Positions 47,714-59,881 of a DNA stretch of 64,000 nucleotides are shown here, piece by piece. The stretch spans positions 6,883,599 through 6,947,598 of the forward strand of contig NW_020312902.1 in assembly GCF_003265705.1 (NCBI RefSeq), in the 5' to 3' direction. The position numbers and the translations under genes were made by a program. Source of the stretch: Callorhinus ursinus (Eukaryota > Chordata > Mammalia > Carnivora > Otariidae). Under the pieces are notes generated by a model, which was not told where the DNA came from, searched no databases, and saw only the letters and a program-made list of their open reading frames with translations. Numbering within the stretch: position 1 is the stretch's first letter; the number at the start of each line of letters is the position of its first letter.

Positions 47714-48886
47714 GTACTTCGGTGAAGAATTCTGGTGGACATTACAGGGAGGAGTTGAGGTTTTTGTTGCCCCTAGTTAATGAGGTTCTTAGAAACTGAG
47801 CCTCTGCTGACTTATTCCCATTTCTGGCACCCATAAGCCAGCTGTGGTCCTTTCTGCCTAATAAAGACACTCAAATGTTGGAGGTGAGCGAATACCCCCA
47901 ATTGCTCAGTTTGGGTGCAGGTAACAGAAAAGGAAGCAAAAGTGCAAATTTGGGAAGATGAGTATCGTGTGTGAGACCCTTCCTGACCCTCTCTTCACAA
48001 TGCCCAGGGTGCAGACCTATTTGCCCACACCTCTGTTCCCTCCTGAAGAGGCAGGACTGTGTTCAGTCACCAGCAAGACCAGGCGGTGCGGGCCCAGGGT
48101 GGTGGAGGGATCACTCCTCAGCTGCCACGGCCGGTGGCTCTTTCAGAGTGCTGCTCAGTCTTGCCAGTCCTCCCCAAATTTCTTACCTTGAGCCCTTTGC
48201 CTTCAATTAAAACAAATCTCATCACAGGAGAAACTTTAGATGTTTAAAAGATAGATTGTCCCTGATTTGTAATTTTATAAGTTAATAATGACCCATTTTT
48301 TCTGAATACCTTAAATGGATTACTCTAGAATACCCCTGGTTTACACACACACACAGTTAGGAGGTGTGACTTCTGGAGAGTCCGCCTGGCCTTTTTGGGT
48401 GTGATCAGCCGTGAGATGGGGCAGTGAGAGCCCCCGCTGCCACCCGGCACCCCGTCGCCACGACCGCCACTCCCCACTGTGCCAGAATGTGGGCCAAAGG
48501 CCGCGTGGGGTGGCAGGAAGTGAGGACCGGGGAGGACTGAGGTGACCTTGGCGTCTTGCCATGTGCCCTCTTTCACACTTGAGCGAAACCCCGGGGTGTC
48601 CAGCCTGGGGACCAGCTATGCTCAGTGGTGACGACATGTCAGTCAAGTATGCCCGTTTCTTGCAGGCAGCTGTCCAGTGAATGCAAACCGCAGATACTGT
48701 AGAAAACAGTGACCCCCAGTGCAGGGCCCATTTCAAAGCCAGAGTCCTGTTCAGCAGAGGGCCTGTGCCCGGGGAGTGGCAGGCTGCTTCCGTCTGGCCC
48801 AGGTCCGGCCTCCGCGGAAGTTGCTGTGTCAGCATGCTTGTTCTCCCCGCTTCTCGTGGCCTTATCCCCCGCTCTTGCACTCCCAG

Positions 48887-49076
48887 GTGAGCCAGTCCAA
48901 GGAGCACCAGCAGTTCGTCACCTTCTTGCAGAGGCTCCTCGGGCCTTCGCTGGAGGCCTACAGCTCCGCCGCCATCTTCATCCACAACTTCAGTGGCCCG
49001 GTTCCCGAGCCTGAGTACCTGCAAAAGTTGCACAAATACCTGATCACCAGAACAGAAAGAAGTGTTGCCGTATATG
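48887..49076 (+). CDS. GPAM: GPAM exon 19: codons 708-771 (part)
   Basis: The acceptor is GCACTCCCAG and the donor GTAGGC at 49,077. It encodes VSQSKEHQQFVTFLQRLLGP and continues to HKYLITRTERSVAVY. The exon is locally GC-rich, and its wobble-position use explains the long antisense open frame seen over it. Confidence 0.97.
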
Positions 49077-49751
49077 GTAGGCCTGTTGCTGCTTCGGCTT
49101 CTTTTAAAAGCTCTGCCTTTTTTGACGATAGGTACACCGTAGGGAAGAAATGCAGAATTATCCCCACCTCTGGCTTCATAGATTCCTATTGTCTGTTTCG
49201 GGATGTTCTGTAAATGGGACGATACAGTGCTGCACTCTTGTGTGTGGCTTTTGTCACTTAACGTGGTAAGTGAGAGTCCTGCGTGTTCGTGCATGTGGGT
49301 GGTTGTTTATTCTTGTTCCTTTATAGTATTCCCACATATAAACATCCACTGCATTTTATTTATGCCCATCACTGAGGGATAGTTGGGGTGTCTGCACTTG
49401 AGAGCTACCGTGACTGGTGCTGCCATGAACGTGTTGAAGGCGTCGGCACGAACCTATCCGTGTGTAGGAGTAGTGTTGCCTGTCAGAGCCTCTGTGGGCC
49501 CCGCAGGTGGTTCCTTGGGGGGGGGGGGCGCCCGTCTGCACTCCGGCTGCGGCGTGTTTCCGGGGCTCCACCTCCGGCCCTTGCTTGGTCATGATAAGAG
49601 GTGCGACTAGGGTGGGAGCAACGTTTTATACAGTGATGGCTTAGGACCAAAACTGCTTGGAATCCAGACTCTTTAGAGCCAAAAGGGCTCTAGGGATAAT
49701 TTCTCTCTAGACATTCTCTCTGTATCCATGTAGACCTATGTGGTTCTAGAT

Positions 49752-49787
49752 TTCTCTCCAGATAGATAGATAGATATCTGGAGAGAA
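49752..49787. repeat. 13-bp perfect inverted repeat around a GATA loop, intron 19
   Basis: Left arm TTCTCTCCAGATA (49,752-49,764) and right arm TATCTGGAGAGAA (49,775-49,787) pair completely, with a 10-base GATA-repeat loop. Confidence 0.93.
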
Positions 49788-49789
49788 CT

Positions 49790-49865
49790 CACCCACTTTA
49801 TAGATGAGGAAACTATCGTAGATCACACAGCCAGTTAATGGGCACACGTGGGTTCAGCACTCTTT
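49790..49865 (-). mobile_element. MIR fragment, intron 19
   Basis: TATAGATGAGGAAACTATCG followed by GATCACACAGCCAGTTAAT matches the inverse MIR core. Confidence 0.6.
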
Positions 49866-50275
49866 TTCCGACCTCTAGATTTGTGCTCTTTCCGGTTCCA
49901 CTGATAACAGGACTCATCTGTTCATCACTGTGCAGTTTAACAGAATTTCTACCCACTGTCTTGTTCGCTTCTCTCAAAAACCCGCTGACCTGGATGTTGC
50001 AGGTGTTTCTCCTTTTCCTCTCTCTCGTTCCCTCCCTTCCTCTTTCTGTCTCTCTTCTTGCTCTTTTTGCCTTAAAAGATGACAGAATAGGTTTAAAGAA
50101 ACAGCAAGTCCTGTGAGACCTCCCAGGTCACCGGTGGCAGGAGTGAAGCTGGATCGGAGTCCGCCGACTTGCTCAAACCCTCTCCAGGGCCTCCCACACC
50201 TTGTTGCTGTGGATGTTGGGGTTTACGTGTTTGCCGGGCATCAGCTTTTGACAAGGTCTTATGCTTTCCCTGCAG

Positions 50276-50334
50276 CTGAGAGCGCCACTTACTGCCTCGT
50301 GAAGAATGCTGTGAAAATGTTTAAGGATATTGGG
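50276..50334 (+). CDS. GPAM: GPAM exon 20: codons 771 (part) to 790
   Basis: The acceptor is TCCCTGCAG and the donor GTGAGT at 50,335. It encodes ESATYCLVKNAVKMFKDIG. At 59 nt it is the shortest coding exon. Confidence 0.96.
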
Positions 50335-50971
50335 GTGAGTCCCCACCGCTTATGGTAGGAAGGCGTGTGTTACCTTCTCGCTCTGCTCAGATCTCGTCTG
50401 TTTGAGCCACCTGCATTTGGGGCGGGCCCTGAGAAAAGCAGTTTCTGCTGGACTGATCATGAGCACGTTTCTGGGGATTGGAAAGGGGACGGGCATGTTG
50501 AAGGTGAGGCCCATCAGTACAGATTTGTTTGAATGTTCCAGAATTTTCCTGGTTTTCACCTTCATCCCCAAACCATTTACATATCACAGGTGGCAGTGTG
50601 TTTCAACATGCTACTGCAGTTTTCGGCCAGGATGTTAGTTATGTCACATGATCTTCACTTACTGTATTTCTACCAGTATTGCTGGAAGTTTCCTCCGGTG
50701 TATTGTACTCCATGGCCTTTGTAAGGGACTCTTTGTGACTTTGTTCTAACACAGATTTTAAAGTATAATACGCTGATTGGGCTCTACTCAAAAAAACACC
50801 ACACCTGCATCCGTAACCCTACTGGTGAACACCCACATGTCTGTTTACTTAAAGCCAGGATACGGTTTTATGTGCCTTTGACTGCCTTTTGGGGTCTAGG
50901 ACACAGGTCAGGGCTGGTGGCAGAAATATCTTCTTGTTTTGGTTTGTCTTTAATTTCAACTTTCTCTCTAG

Positions 50972-51088
50972 GTTTTCAAAGAGACCAAACAAAAGAGAGT
51001 GTCTGTTTTAGAACTCAGCAGCACGTTTCTACCTCAGTGCAACCGGCAGAAACTCCTCGAGTACATTCTGAGTTTTGTGGTGCTGTAG
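50972..51088 (+). CDS. GPAM: GPAM exon 21: codons 791-828 and stop
   Basis: The acceptor is TTTCTCTCTAG. It encodes VFKETKQKRVSVLELSSTFL and then PQCNRQKLLEYILSFVVL, followed by TAG at 51,086-51,088. This is the recognised GPAT1 C-terminus, and the exon continues into the 3' UTR. Confidence 0.98.
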   Translation, partial: VFKETKQKRVSVLELSSTFLPQCNRQKLLEYILSFVVL

Positions 51089-54000
51089 GTTACTCCTGGC
51101 ACCTCTGGCAAGTGGAGGGCATCGGACGAGTCCCTCGTAGGCTCCAGCCTCTGGCTTGAGAGCTGAAGGTGCCGGCATGTGGGCAGGTTTGGCCTGTCCT
51201 GCTGTGACGTGCTGGAAGACAAGTGCCTTCCCCTCCACGGGGCTGTGCTAACCCCTACTCCGAGATGACACTGCAGCCTTCGTGTGATGCTTGGGGGCCC
51301 CCCGGCTTCCGCTTGCAATTCATCGTCAGTAGATGACACAATGAAATCTCAGAAAGTTATTCTGGAGTTTATTAAAGATTTCCCTTTTAAGTATAACCGT
51401 TAAGGACTAAATTACTGTGATGGGCACAAAAATGTAGATTCATTTTAGAACCGAATCTTATATAGTATTCTTAATACTGTCGGATAATTTGTCGGTATAT
51501 TTTCTGATTAATGGTTAATGCTTCCTTTAAACGTAATTGAGTCATCCGTTCACTGTTTTGTTTTTGTTTTTTCAGTTTTACCTTTGTCAATAGTAGCTAA
51601 ATTTTAAAGGGGACACCTTTCATCCCAAAGTGCTTTACAAATGAATGGGCTGATCTATATCACACCCAGGTATCACTGTGCTGTCCTTTGAGGTCAGATT
51701 TAGAAAGTGTTTGAAGAGCTACATGAAAACACAATATTAGTTTAGGTCAGAAATAGAGCTACAATGTGATCAAAAAGTCAACATCAGGAGGTAAATTTGG
51801 CTGGCAAAATTCAAGGTAAACTTGGCCAGAACACTGACTTTGAACTTTTGCTCATATAAAAAAGTGCCATTGAGTTTTAGATGACCAGCAAGTATTTAGG
51901 AACGACTCCTGTTTTATGTCTGTACCCCTTCCCACCCCTCAGGTGGCACCTGCCTCTCCCAGGTACAGCTGTTTCTTGGAGATTCTCCAACCAAACAGCA
52001 ACTGTCCTAACTTGATTCGCTTGGCCTGATAGACTGTGTGAGCGGAAAGTGCTGTGGCTGGAGGCTGCTGACCCAGGCCTCTCATGCACTGTGTACAGGT
52101 TGTGCACTGCACCCAGTCCACATGACTGGTGCCCGCTCGAGTTGTGTGGTGTACAACCCGTGTGCCATATATGTGGGAGCCCTATGGACTGCTCAGGGGT
52201 TGGAGGCAGTTACGGATTTTTAGCTGTGAGGAAAAACCATGGTTTTTAACAAATATGTATGGGTTATATGCCTAAACCCTGATGTCACATAGTGGCAAAT
52301 TAGTATGGAAAAATTTTCATAACGGGTAGGTGCCTTCTTAGGAGGAGGGAGCATAACTGTTCATTGTGATAATTATGGTGTGATTTCATAAAGATCATGT
52401 GATATTAAAATATTTTCTAACAGCTTGTTCCTTCTCTCCATGGTATTATGGAATTAGGAATTTTTCCTGATGAATATTGCATATAGACTTTGAATTTGAA
52501 AGTACTGAGAATTCAGTTTGTACCTTTATAAGCTTGGATTTGGAACACTAATGGTAGCCCATGAATATCCTGTGTGTGTCGGGAGAAGGAAGGGGACTGA
52601 TGGGTACTTCACGTCGTATGAAAGATCTCGTTTGAAACTCATAGCAATAATGCTGTGCTGTTGTGAGCTTTTTCCAGTCTTCTCAGATTCCATGCTTAAG
52701 ATCTCTCTCTTCTCTATAGGAATTCATGTACCCTTAAGCCATTGTCAGTGTTGTCGCGGCTCCAGCGTGGACAGGGTCTCCACGTGGTAGCACTCCTTGC
52801 ACTGACGGGGACGGAGGAACACTTCTTCTGTTGGCCAGAGCCCTGCACGTGGGGGACACCCAGGGGGACTTCGTTACCCCGTGGGTGTTCCTTCTCCAGG
52901 CGGGCGGTCACTGCACTAGTCTTGCTCATTCTCCCTCTCAATTAGAGATCAAGGATTGCCCGAGCACTCTCTCAAGTTACCTGGGAAGTCAAGGTCGGGA
53001 CTGCCCTGCCCGTGGCTTCCACTAAGCGCTGCTGCCGAGTCAGCCTGAGCAGGGCACAGTGGCTGCCCTGGCTTCATCTTCCTTTCCGGTTGTTTTCTAG
53101 AAATACCATCAGATGCTTTGGGGAATGCAATGTATGATTTGCTAGCTCTCCCGCAACTTAACTCACTGTGAGAATAAATATGCATGCTTTTTGTAATTAA
53201 CTGGTGCTTTGAAAACCTTTTTTACGGAAGAAGAATCTCAACCAAAGTTATGCTCATCCAGACAAGCTGACCCGGGGTTAATTTTAGCACAACTCATTCT
53301 TCAGTGCCTCATTACTGAAAAACGAACATACATCATCACAGTAAGGCTTCCAGATAGCACTGTTTTTGCTTAAAGATTTATTCTCACCGTTTTCCAAAAG
53401 TGAATGGCTTCCATGTAAGATGATACAAACTAGGTGCTTGTAAATAATTTATTACAGTTTACTGCATTTCTCTAAAACTGAAATGCATGCCCTCCAGGGG
53501 AAGACTGTGAGTCAAATTAAAAAAACAAAATCCAATAATGAGCAATATGAATATGCACGCTTTCCAACTGAGAATATCCTAAGTGATTTCAGAAAAGAGG
53601 AAGGATTTTTTGCTCCCTTAATTTCAAGAAAAGCAAAGGGAAGGAACTTGCGTGAGACGCATAGAACTAGTAGTAACAGGGAAAGTACTCCCAGGTCTTC
53701 CTTCTCAGATCTGTTCAGTCCCTCGAAGTCACGAGGATGAGTGGAGAAAATACATCAGGGATCGCCGTGAATGTAAACTCAGATTGTGGAACTTCTAGGC
53801 ACCTGAAGGGGAAAAGCATCTCCCACGGTTCTCCGAGAATGCAATCTCTGCGCTGTGAGATGTTCACAGGTGTTTTGTAGAAGATGTGTCGCTGGTACGA
53901 TAAATGTGTACGTGGATCCTCTTTTTTAGAAACTCAGCAGTGCACTCTGGCACGGCGTGGGCTCAGGACGTGCCAGTCCCAAGCCTGTTTAACCCAGCAT

Positions 54001-54195
54001 TTCCAAACTGTTGTCACCCCAGGACCTCTGTCCCCCTTGGTATCCCTATGAGCCTCTCACTAGTATGCCATGGAAAACATTTTGGGAAACACTGCATTAG
54101 GTAGTTTTTTAAGGGGACAAAACAATATGAGATGGCACGGAGGCAGAACTTGCATGCATTTTGTACAATCACCTGTTACAGTTAGTGGATGTATG

Positions 54196-54222
54196 CCCCC
54201 CCCGCCCCCCGCCCCCCCCCCC
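54196..54222. repeat. GPAM: C-rich run in GPAM 3' UTR
   Basis: Twenty-seven bases with 25 C, in three runs split by single G. Confidence 0.95.
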
Positions 54223-54799
54223 GAGACGATAAGCACAGAAAACTCATATAGTCATATAGGCGGTCAGGTCTCTTTGATGGAGAGATCAGCCGTCCATGAT
54301 CCTGGGTTTTTCCCTGAAAGTAATAAAATTAACACAAGGATTAACTGGGGTAAATAATTTAAGGTTTTAATTCAGATCTAGAAGAAAGTACTGCACAACT
54401 GAATGCAGATTTTTATCCACAGATAGTTCTAGTGTTTAGAAATGGTAAGACCTATCATTGAAGTTTATAAGACTTAATTTGGATGTAAATCTGTTTTTTA
54501 AAACACTCTTTTTAGGAACTTGAGACTTGGCGTCTGGCGTTCTAGCTTAATACAAACTAATGATTGCATTTGAAAGAATTTTGACTTTATTTCTAAACAT
54601 CTAAAGCTCTGAAATGCCTTGATGGAAGGTGTTATTTTCCTGTTGTACAAAGAAATGTTAAATTGTTGTAAAAAGAATTACTATAAAGTACTGTGAAATA
54701 ATACTGCGTGATTTTGTGAGCGAAACTTTTTTGGAAATGTTGATTGATTTTTATGCCTGTTAATGTATTGTAAGAAGCACAGAAGTGTAGTTTTGTTTT

Positions 54800-54805
54800 A
54801 ATAAA
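54800..54805 (+). terminator. GPAM: Presumed main GPAM polyadenylation signal AATAAA
   Basis: AATAAA is followed within 20-40 bases by a T/G-rich stretch (TTCTTGATGTCTTGC), the usual arrangement for a cleavage site near 54,820. It gives an mRNA of about 6.4 kb, in line with the known long GPAM transcript. Confidence 0.75.
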
Positions 54806-54829
54806 TCAAAAAATGAATATATTCTTGAT

Positions 54830-57800
54830 GTCTTGCATTTGTAGTTAAAAGTTCCTGACATAATTCGTTAGACAAACAATTGTTCTTGTTTGACTTTACA
54901 TGGAACTTTATTAAAATGCTTATAGGAAATAATCTTACATAAATGCATGAGCTTGCAGTGCATGGTTTTATTACTGATCCATAGCTCTCCAAATTTGATC
55001 AAGCATTTGGTCTCCTTAGTAAATATTCACATTACAGAGAGATACTTTGAGTTTCTGTCAAGATTCCTTTAAACTTGGTGCTTCTGTCCTATTTTTATGT
55101 ACTGAAGTGTTAGGTTTTCCCCACCGGTTCATAATAGTCGCCCAAAAAATATTAGTTGACTTTTTTGACAAGTAAGGCAAGTATTTCTTACAGCACTATT
55201 TTCTGTGGATCCTTTGGAATCACATAAATGCAGCCTTCTCAAGAAGAGAGTGCCCTCTGGAAAGGGAGCGAACAGGTGCCTGGCCATGCTGTCCATGTCC
55301 TTTGGGTACGTGGCATGGCTGTGAACCTGACATTCAAGACCATCCCATCTGTTCTCCACCACACCCTCTATCTGAGCTTTGTACTTTTCCCCCTCCGGTT
55401 TGCTCTGGAAGATTGTTGCCAGGACTGTGTCCTTGCGCTCTGGTGCATTCATTTCTTTCTTTTTAGCAACTCTTGCTGCGGCCAAATGTGACCTTCCCTT
55501 TATCAAACAAAATTCCCTTTTTTACAACCACTCACTCTAAGTGGTGTTCCTTTTGAAGGCTAATCTCTTAATGTTCAGTTCTGCCCACTCATTTCAGGCC
55601 TGTTTATTCCCTTTTTTAACAACTGGCAGTCTGCTCTACACACACATCTAGTAAAATTCTTATGTCCCTCCTTGGCAAATAGAAAGGCGTTTTCCTGGTT
55701 CTTGTCCACAGCCCTTGCGACGTCCATACCGCAGCCTGGCCTCTCAGTGAGATGCTGCTTCTGCCCTTCTAGCTTCCCTGGCCCTCTGGTCTTCTGTCTC
55801 CATCAGAACTCCTTCTCCAGCTCTTCCTTGCCTCCCACCCCTTATCAGATGGTCCTGATATTGTTGCTGGAGCCTCTGAGTTAAAAAAATCAATTTTGTC
55901 TGAAATCTATTTTTATAGGAAGGAACCCAGTTTTCATGTGCCAGTGCAACAAACGATGTGATCTTGTACACTGGCTTGCTGGGCCCTTTTCTGTCTCATC
56001 AGCGGCCAGTTCATGCCTTCTGGCCTGGGAGACAGCGGCTATGAACGCATCAGTTCTAGATGCTCCTTCCAGGAGCCAGAGGGCAATCCGTTGTTGGAAG
56101 AAGGTTGACCGTGCTCATCCGAGTTAAGCAGGGACGAGGTCTCAAAGCAAAGCTTTGATGAGGACCACTGGGTAATGTTTAACCATGCGGGCCGCGCGCA
56201 TCTGAGTCAGCCTTTGATGTCAGGCTCATTGCTGTGCCCACATCAAGGAAGGGGTATGTCAAAACAAGGCAGGGTTGCACCTGTCAGTGGCCTTGGTACT
56301 AGGGCCAAAGCTACTTCTGGCAGGGAGTGATGAGAATAAGTGCACAAGTTCAATTTCTAGCCTTCTGGGAAAACGTCTTGCCATCTTCCCATTGCAGGTC
56401 AGTTGAAGATTAGAAAGAAAAGAATCCATACACCTTTTAAAGTCCTTAGTTCACATAGTCAAGATAGAGAACTTCGTAGAAGTGACGTGCCTACATAAGG
56501 CAAGAGCAGATGTAGATAACCTTTCCCCTTGCTTCCTTTTGGGTTCTTTATTGGTGGGCTGATCCTATACCTAGACCCCCATTTGCCTGCCATGGTTCCT
56601 TTGCTTACACAGAGTTGAGCAGGAAGAGAGCCTCTGAGGTTGAAGATGGCTAAAATTGGCTGCCATTTATTGTGTATCTGTCATGGTGCAGAGCCAGAAC
56701 TCAGCAGTGATTGCCATAGGTGTCGGAGGAGGTTATCCAGAGAACGTGACCCCCCCCCCCCCGTCGACCCGCAGCCTGGACCAGGGCAATGGGAGGCGCC
56801 TCACCCCGCCCCTGTACATTTCGCCTGGGATGTACATTTCGCCTACTATTTCTGCCCTAGCAGACATTTCAAGGAGGTAGTGCTGAGAGAGGAAGGAGTT
56901 GTTCAGATCCTCTGGAGGGCTCCTGTGACGGAACCCTGTGAAGGTCTCTCAGTGAACTTTTAAGATTCCGGTGTGGAGATCTGTTTGTCTTGCCACTGCC
57001 CAGGGCAAGCCTCATAAGTAAGTTCCCTTGCTTGTTTAAGGCTGCCACCTACCCATCTGGAGTGGTCTGCCTCTTTCTTTGGTGTCTCTTTGCCCTTAGT
57101 GTACAAAGGCCAGTTTGTGAAGGATCATAAGATAGTATTTTTAGTATCCTGTGTGTCAAGCACCATGCTGGTCACTTGGTGGTGGTCATGTTGCTAGCGG
57201 GCTTGTGATCCTCAGCATTGTGTTTTATAAGCACTCAGGGAAGGCACTCCGCCTCCCTGGTGGGTCCCCGTCTGGAAGAGGGAACGGATAACATTGACCC
57301 AGAACCTGCAGGTGGCATTTATTTGGGAGGTGTTTTGAGTGGCAGGCAGGCTTTGGTTGAGCTCACGCCGAAGTCTTCCACTGTGTTCACTGGGTTGGAC
57401 AAGTCACTGTCTCTCTTATGGAGGGAAGAGGTTAGGTTCCACTCTGTCCTCCCCCGGGGCAGCCTGTGGTCCTGGCCCCTCCGTCTGGGGTCAGGAGATC
57501 TCCCCTCCCCTACAAAGCACCGAATAAATCACTTCTAAATCTGCGCTCCTGGGACAGTAATGGTATCCACAGGGTCAGAGCTACGTAATGCTCTAAGACT
57601 CAAAACAGCAAGTCATTTTTTGATGGAAAGTTAGCTTCTATCTCTGGGTTCTGAAGTTTTACAGAATCTGCTTTGTAGGAGCCTTCCAGCCTCATTAACT
57701 TTTCCCCACTGACGTTCCCGCTCACTGTAGGCACAAAGCAGGCAAATTAATTTGGAAAGAATGTCTCAGATGGGCAGTGGAACACAACCATTGTTTTTGA

Positions 57801-58190
57801 TCAGGACGAAACTTAATTTTTATTGGCAACAACCTTCCATTGAGATCATTCCCAATGAAAATCCATTGTGCTCTCTAATCCATTGTACCGGGGACATCAG
57901 CGTAAATGGTGTGTCCATGGTTGCTGTTTTAATTCAATTTTATTAACAATAAAATCCTGCCAGTGCCCAGGAAACAGTTTTACATAAATTAAGGTGAAAT
58001 GTACAAGTTGAAAGACTACTTGTCAGAAAGGGCGTTCAGATCTCATGACACTGGAAGGGGCCAGAATGGGACAGACATCGAATTTCTGCAGACACAGATT
58101 TCTGTAGCAGAGATGACCCTCAAGCGCAAAAAGACGCACCAGGAACCAGACAAATTCCCCGAAAAGATGTGAGGAAATCAGCTTTAAAAA
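54830..58190. other. 3' flank of GPAM, no gene supported
   Basis: There is a 125-codon minus-strand open frame at 55,129-55,506 and a 75-codon one at 55,744-55,971, neither matching a domain I recognise. A 13-C run lies at 56,750-56,762 and a short direct repeat at 56,813-56,844. The stretch is otherwise unremarkable. Confidence 0.5.
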
Positions 58191-58200
58191 TTACAGAATA

Positions 58201-58412
58201 GGGGCACCTGGGTGGCTGAGTTGTTGGGTAGACGTCTGCCTTTGGCTTGGGTCATGATCCCGGGGTCCTGGGATCGAGCCCCGCGTCGGGCTCCCTGCTC
58301 TGCGGGAAGCCTGCTTCTCCCTCTCCCACTCCCCCTGCTTGTGTTCCCTCTCTCTGTGTGGCTCTCTCTGTCAAATAAATAAATAAAATCTTAAAAAAAT
58401 AGAAATAAATAA
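58201..58412 (+). mobile_element. Can-SINE
   Basis: The head is GGGCACCTGGGTGGCTGAGT and the body has GCTCTGCGGGAAGCCTGC. Flanks AATTACAGAATA and AATTATAGAATA are near-identical. Confidence 0.94.
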
Positions 58413-59029
58413 GAATTATAGAATAATTTGAAGGGATGAGATGCTTGGCTATGTGTAAAGTAACCCCCTGGCAAGGTCTTTAGTGATACAAAGTTCAGCA
58501 AGTCTGCAAACTAGAGTCAGTAACTGTTTCTACCCATCTGGGCAAACACTTGATTTCTCCCATTTGTAAATTACAGCAGCGAGTCAGAGCCCCATGCCTA
58601 TCATGGGGAACAGAGATGGGCCAGTGGGCTGGCTATGCTTTGCAAGTATAATTCATTCTCCCAGTGCCATGGAACTCGGTCTTCTGGAAGCAGAGTTCTT
58701 GCAGGAGATTCTGTAGGACTCTGTCTCTACCCTCTTGGCCACCTGGGGGTCACTCAAGAATGTTCCAGCACCCCTTGTCTGCCTGGATCAGACTGCTGAG
58801 GGCAGTCTCTGGCTGGGAAGCATGAGGGGCCCACAGAGCAAGCCAGAAGTGCTGGAGTGTTAACATCCCAAGAGTGACCCTCAACCAAGGAGGGGTGGGA
58901 ACCAGACGATAAATAGATGGCTTTTTTGCCCCTCATTGGAACAATTCAGAGGACCCCCAGTGAGATTAAGCTCCACCGGCCATGGCAGTGACCCACTCAT
59001 TATACTTTTTTCTTGGCTTTCCCTCTGCT

Positions 59030-59144
59030 GTGTCTCCCTTTGCCTGTCCCTTACTGGTGCTTCCTGGCACCAGCTCACACATACATGACTTGTAGATAAA
59101 TTCTTGTTTCAGAAGCTGCTTTTAGGGGAACCCAAACTAAGACA
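59030..59144 (+). mobile_element. LTR-like 3' end
   Basis: GATAAATTCTTGTTTCAGAAG followed by GGAACCCAAACTAAGACA resembles the end of an old mammalian LTR. The 5' border is not resolved. Confidence 0.35.
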
Positions 59145-59881
59145 GCCGTCATGACTACTCGTTGGCTAGATGCTGAGCTGCAAAGCGATGTTAAGAGTGT
59201 TTCCAGAGACTGCTAAGTTGGACTCACCAATGCACTGTCATGCCAGCTAGCAGAACAATCAGAGAGGGAGAGAACCTGACTTTTCTAATTCCCAGTTTGC
59301 GATCCATGTTCAAAGATGGTGATGAGGAATGATCTATAAACATTGCCCTGCATCTTTTGCTGGTTGTCAGTGGGAAAGATCAACATGGTGCTTGGAGAGA
59401 TCAGCATTCAGGTGGTAAATGTTCAGGGAGTGTTATTGTTATCAGTTGCCAACACGGACAGGGTTTAATAGGCGGGGGGGAATAAGATACAAAGTGTAAA
59501 GTGAGCAGCTCCCTGTCTCCTAGGAGACACGGGACTTTTCCCAAGAAAAGTTACCTGGAGGCAAATACAGAACCTGCTGTGGGAGATGTGGGGCGAATGA
59601 CTTGGCGGGGAGGGTGCATGGCAGAGTCAGTCTTCAGTAGGGTCTGGAAGGCAGCGTGAGAATCAGGCGGTGGGAATAGGAACCCTTGCAGAACCTCACT
59701 CGATAAATAAATTTCACAGAACTATTAAGTTGCGCATGGGTCACCTGTGGGCTTCCTTCAGCCCAAAGACCTGCCTCCTGCTGCTTAACTTTGAAATGCC
59801 AAACAAATGGAGTCAATGTGCAAGCTGTCAAAAAGATTTCTAAATTCTAAAATTCTAACTTTTGTTAAGATTCCTAGAAGA

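Larger units (their letters stand above)
19400..54820 (+). other. GPAM: GPAM gene (whole transcription unit), mitochondrial glycerol-3-phosphate acyltransferase 1
   Basis: The gene encodes GPAT1, which transfers an acyl chain from acyl-CoA to sn-1 of glycerol-3-phosphate. This is the committed first step of triacylglycerol and phospholipid synthesis, carried out at the outer mitochondrial membrane. Twenty coding exons join in frame to 2487 nt (828 residues plus stop), the usual length of the mammalian enzyme. In the joined protein, motif I (HRSHID, 230-235), motif II (GGFFIRR, 272-278), motif III (FLEGTRS, 313-319) and motif IV (IIPVGIS, 349-355) are intact. Hydrophobic segments at about 472-493 and 576-592 match the two known membrane spans, which place both termini in the cytosol. 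Introns are GT-AG except intron 7 (GC-AG). The 5' end is approximate because the transcription start cannot be read from sequence. The 3' end is inferred from the AATAAA at 54,800. Identity comes from recognising the protein and is near certain. Confidence 0.98.
51089..54820 (+). other. GPAM: GPAM 3' UTR (about 3.7 kb)
   Basis: The sequence between the stop codon and a canonical AATAAA with a following T/G-rich stretch contains no SINE or L1. Possible earlier poly(A) signals are ATTAAA at 51,371, AATAAA at 53,173 and AATAAA at 54,322. A Pumilio-type element TGTAAATA lies at 53,439-53,446 and a C-rich run at 54,196-54,222. An 85-codon open frame at 53,483-53,740 has no recognisable domain and I do not treat it as coding. 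The 3' end is inferred. Confidence 0.8.

Noticed and set aside
48341..49294. 317-codon open frame on the minus strand
   Set aside because: It is antisense to GPAM exon 19 and its introns, has no recognisable domain, and is explained by GC-rich codon phase.
53483..53740. 85-codon open frame in the GPAM 3' UTR
   Set aside because: It lacks a domain, lies in an untranslated region, and has a length expected by chance.
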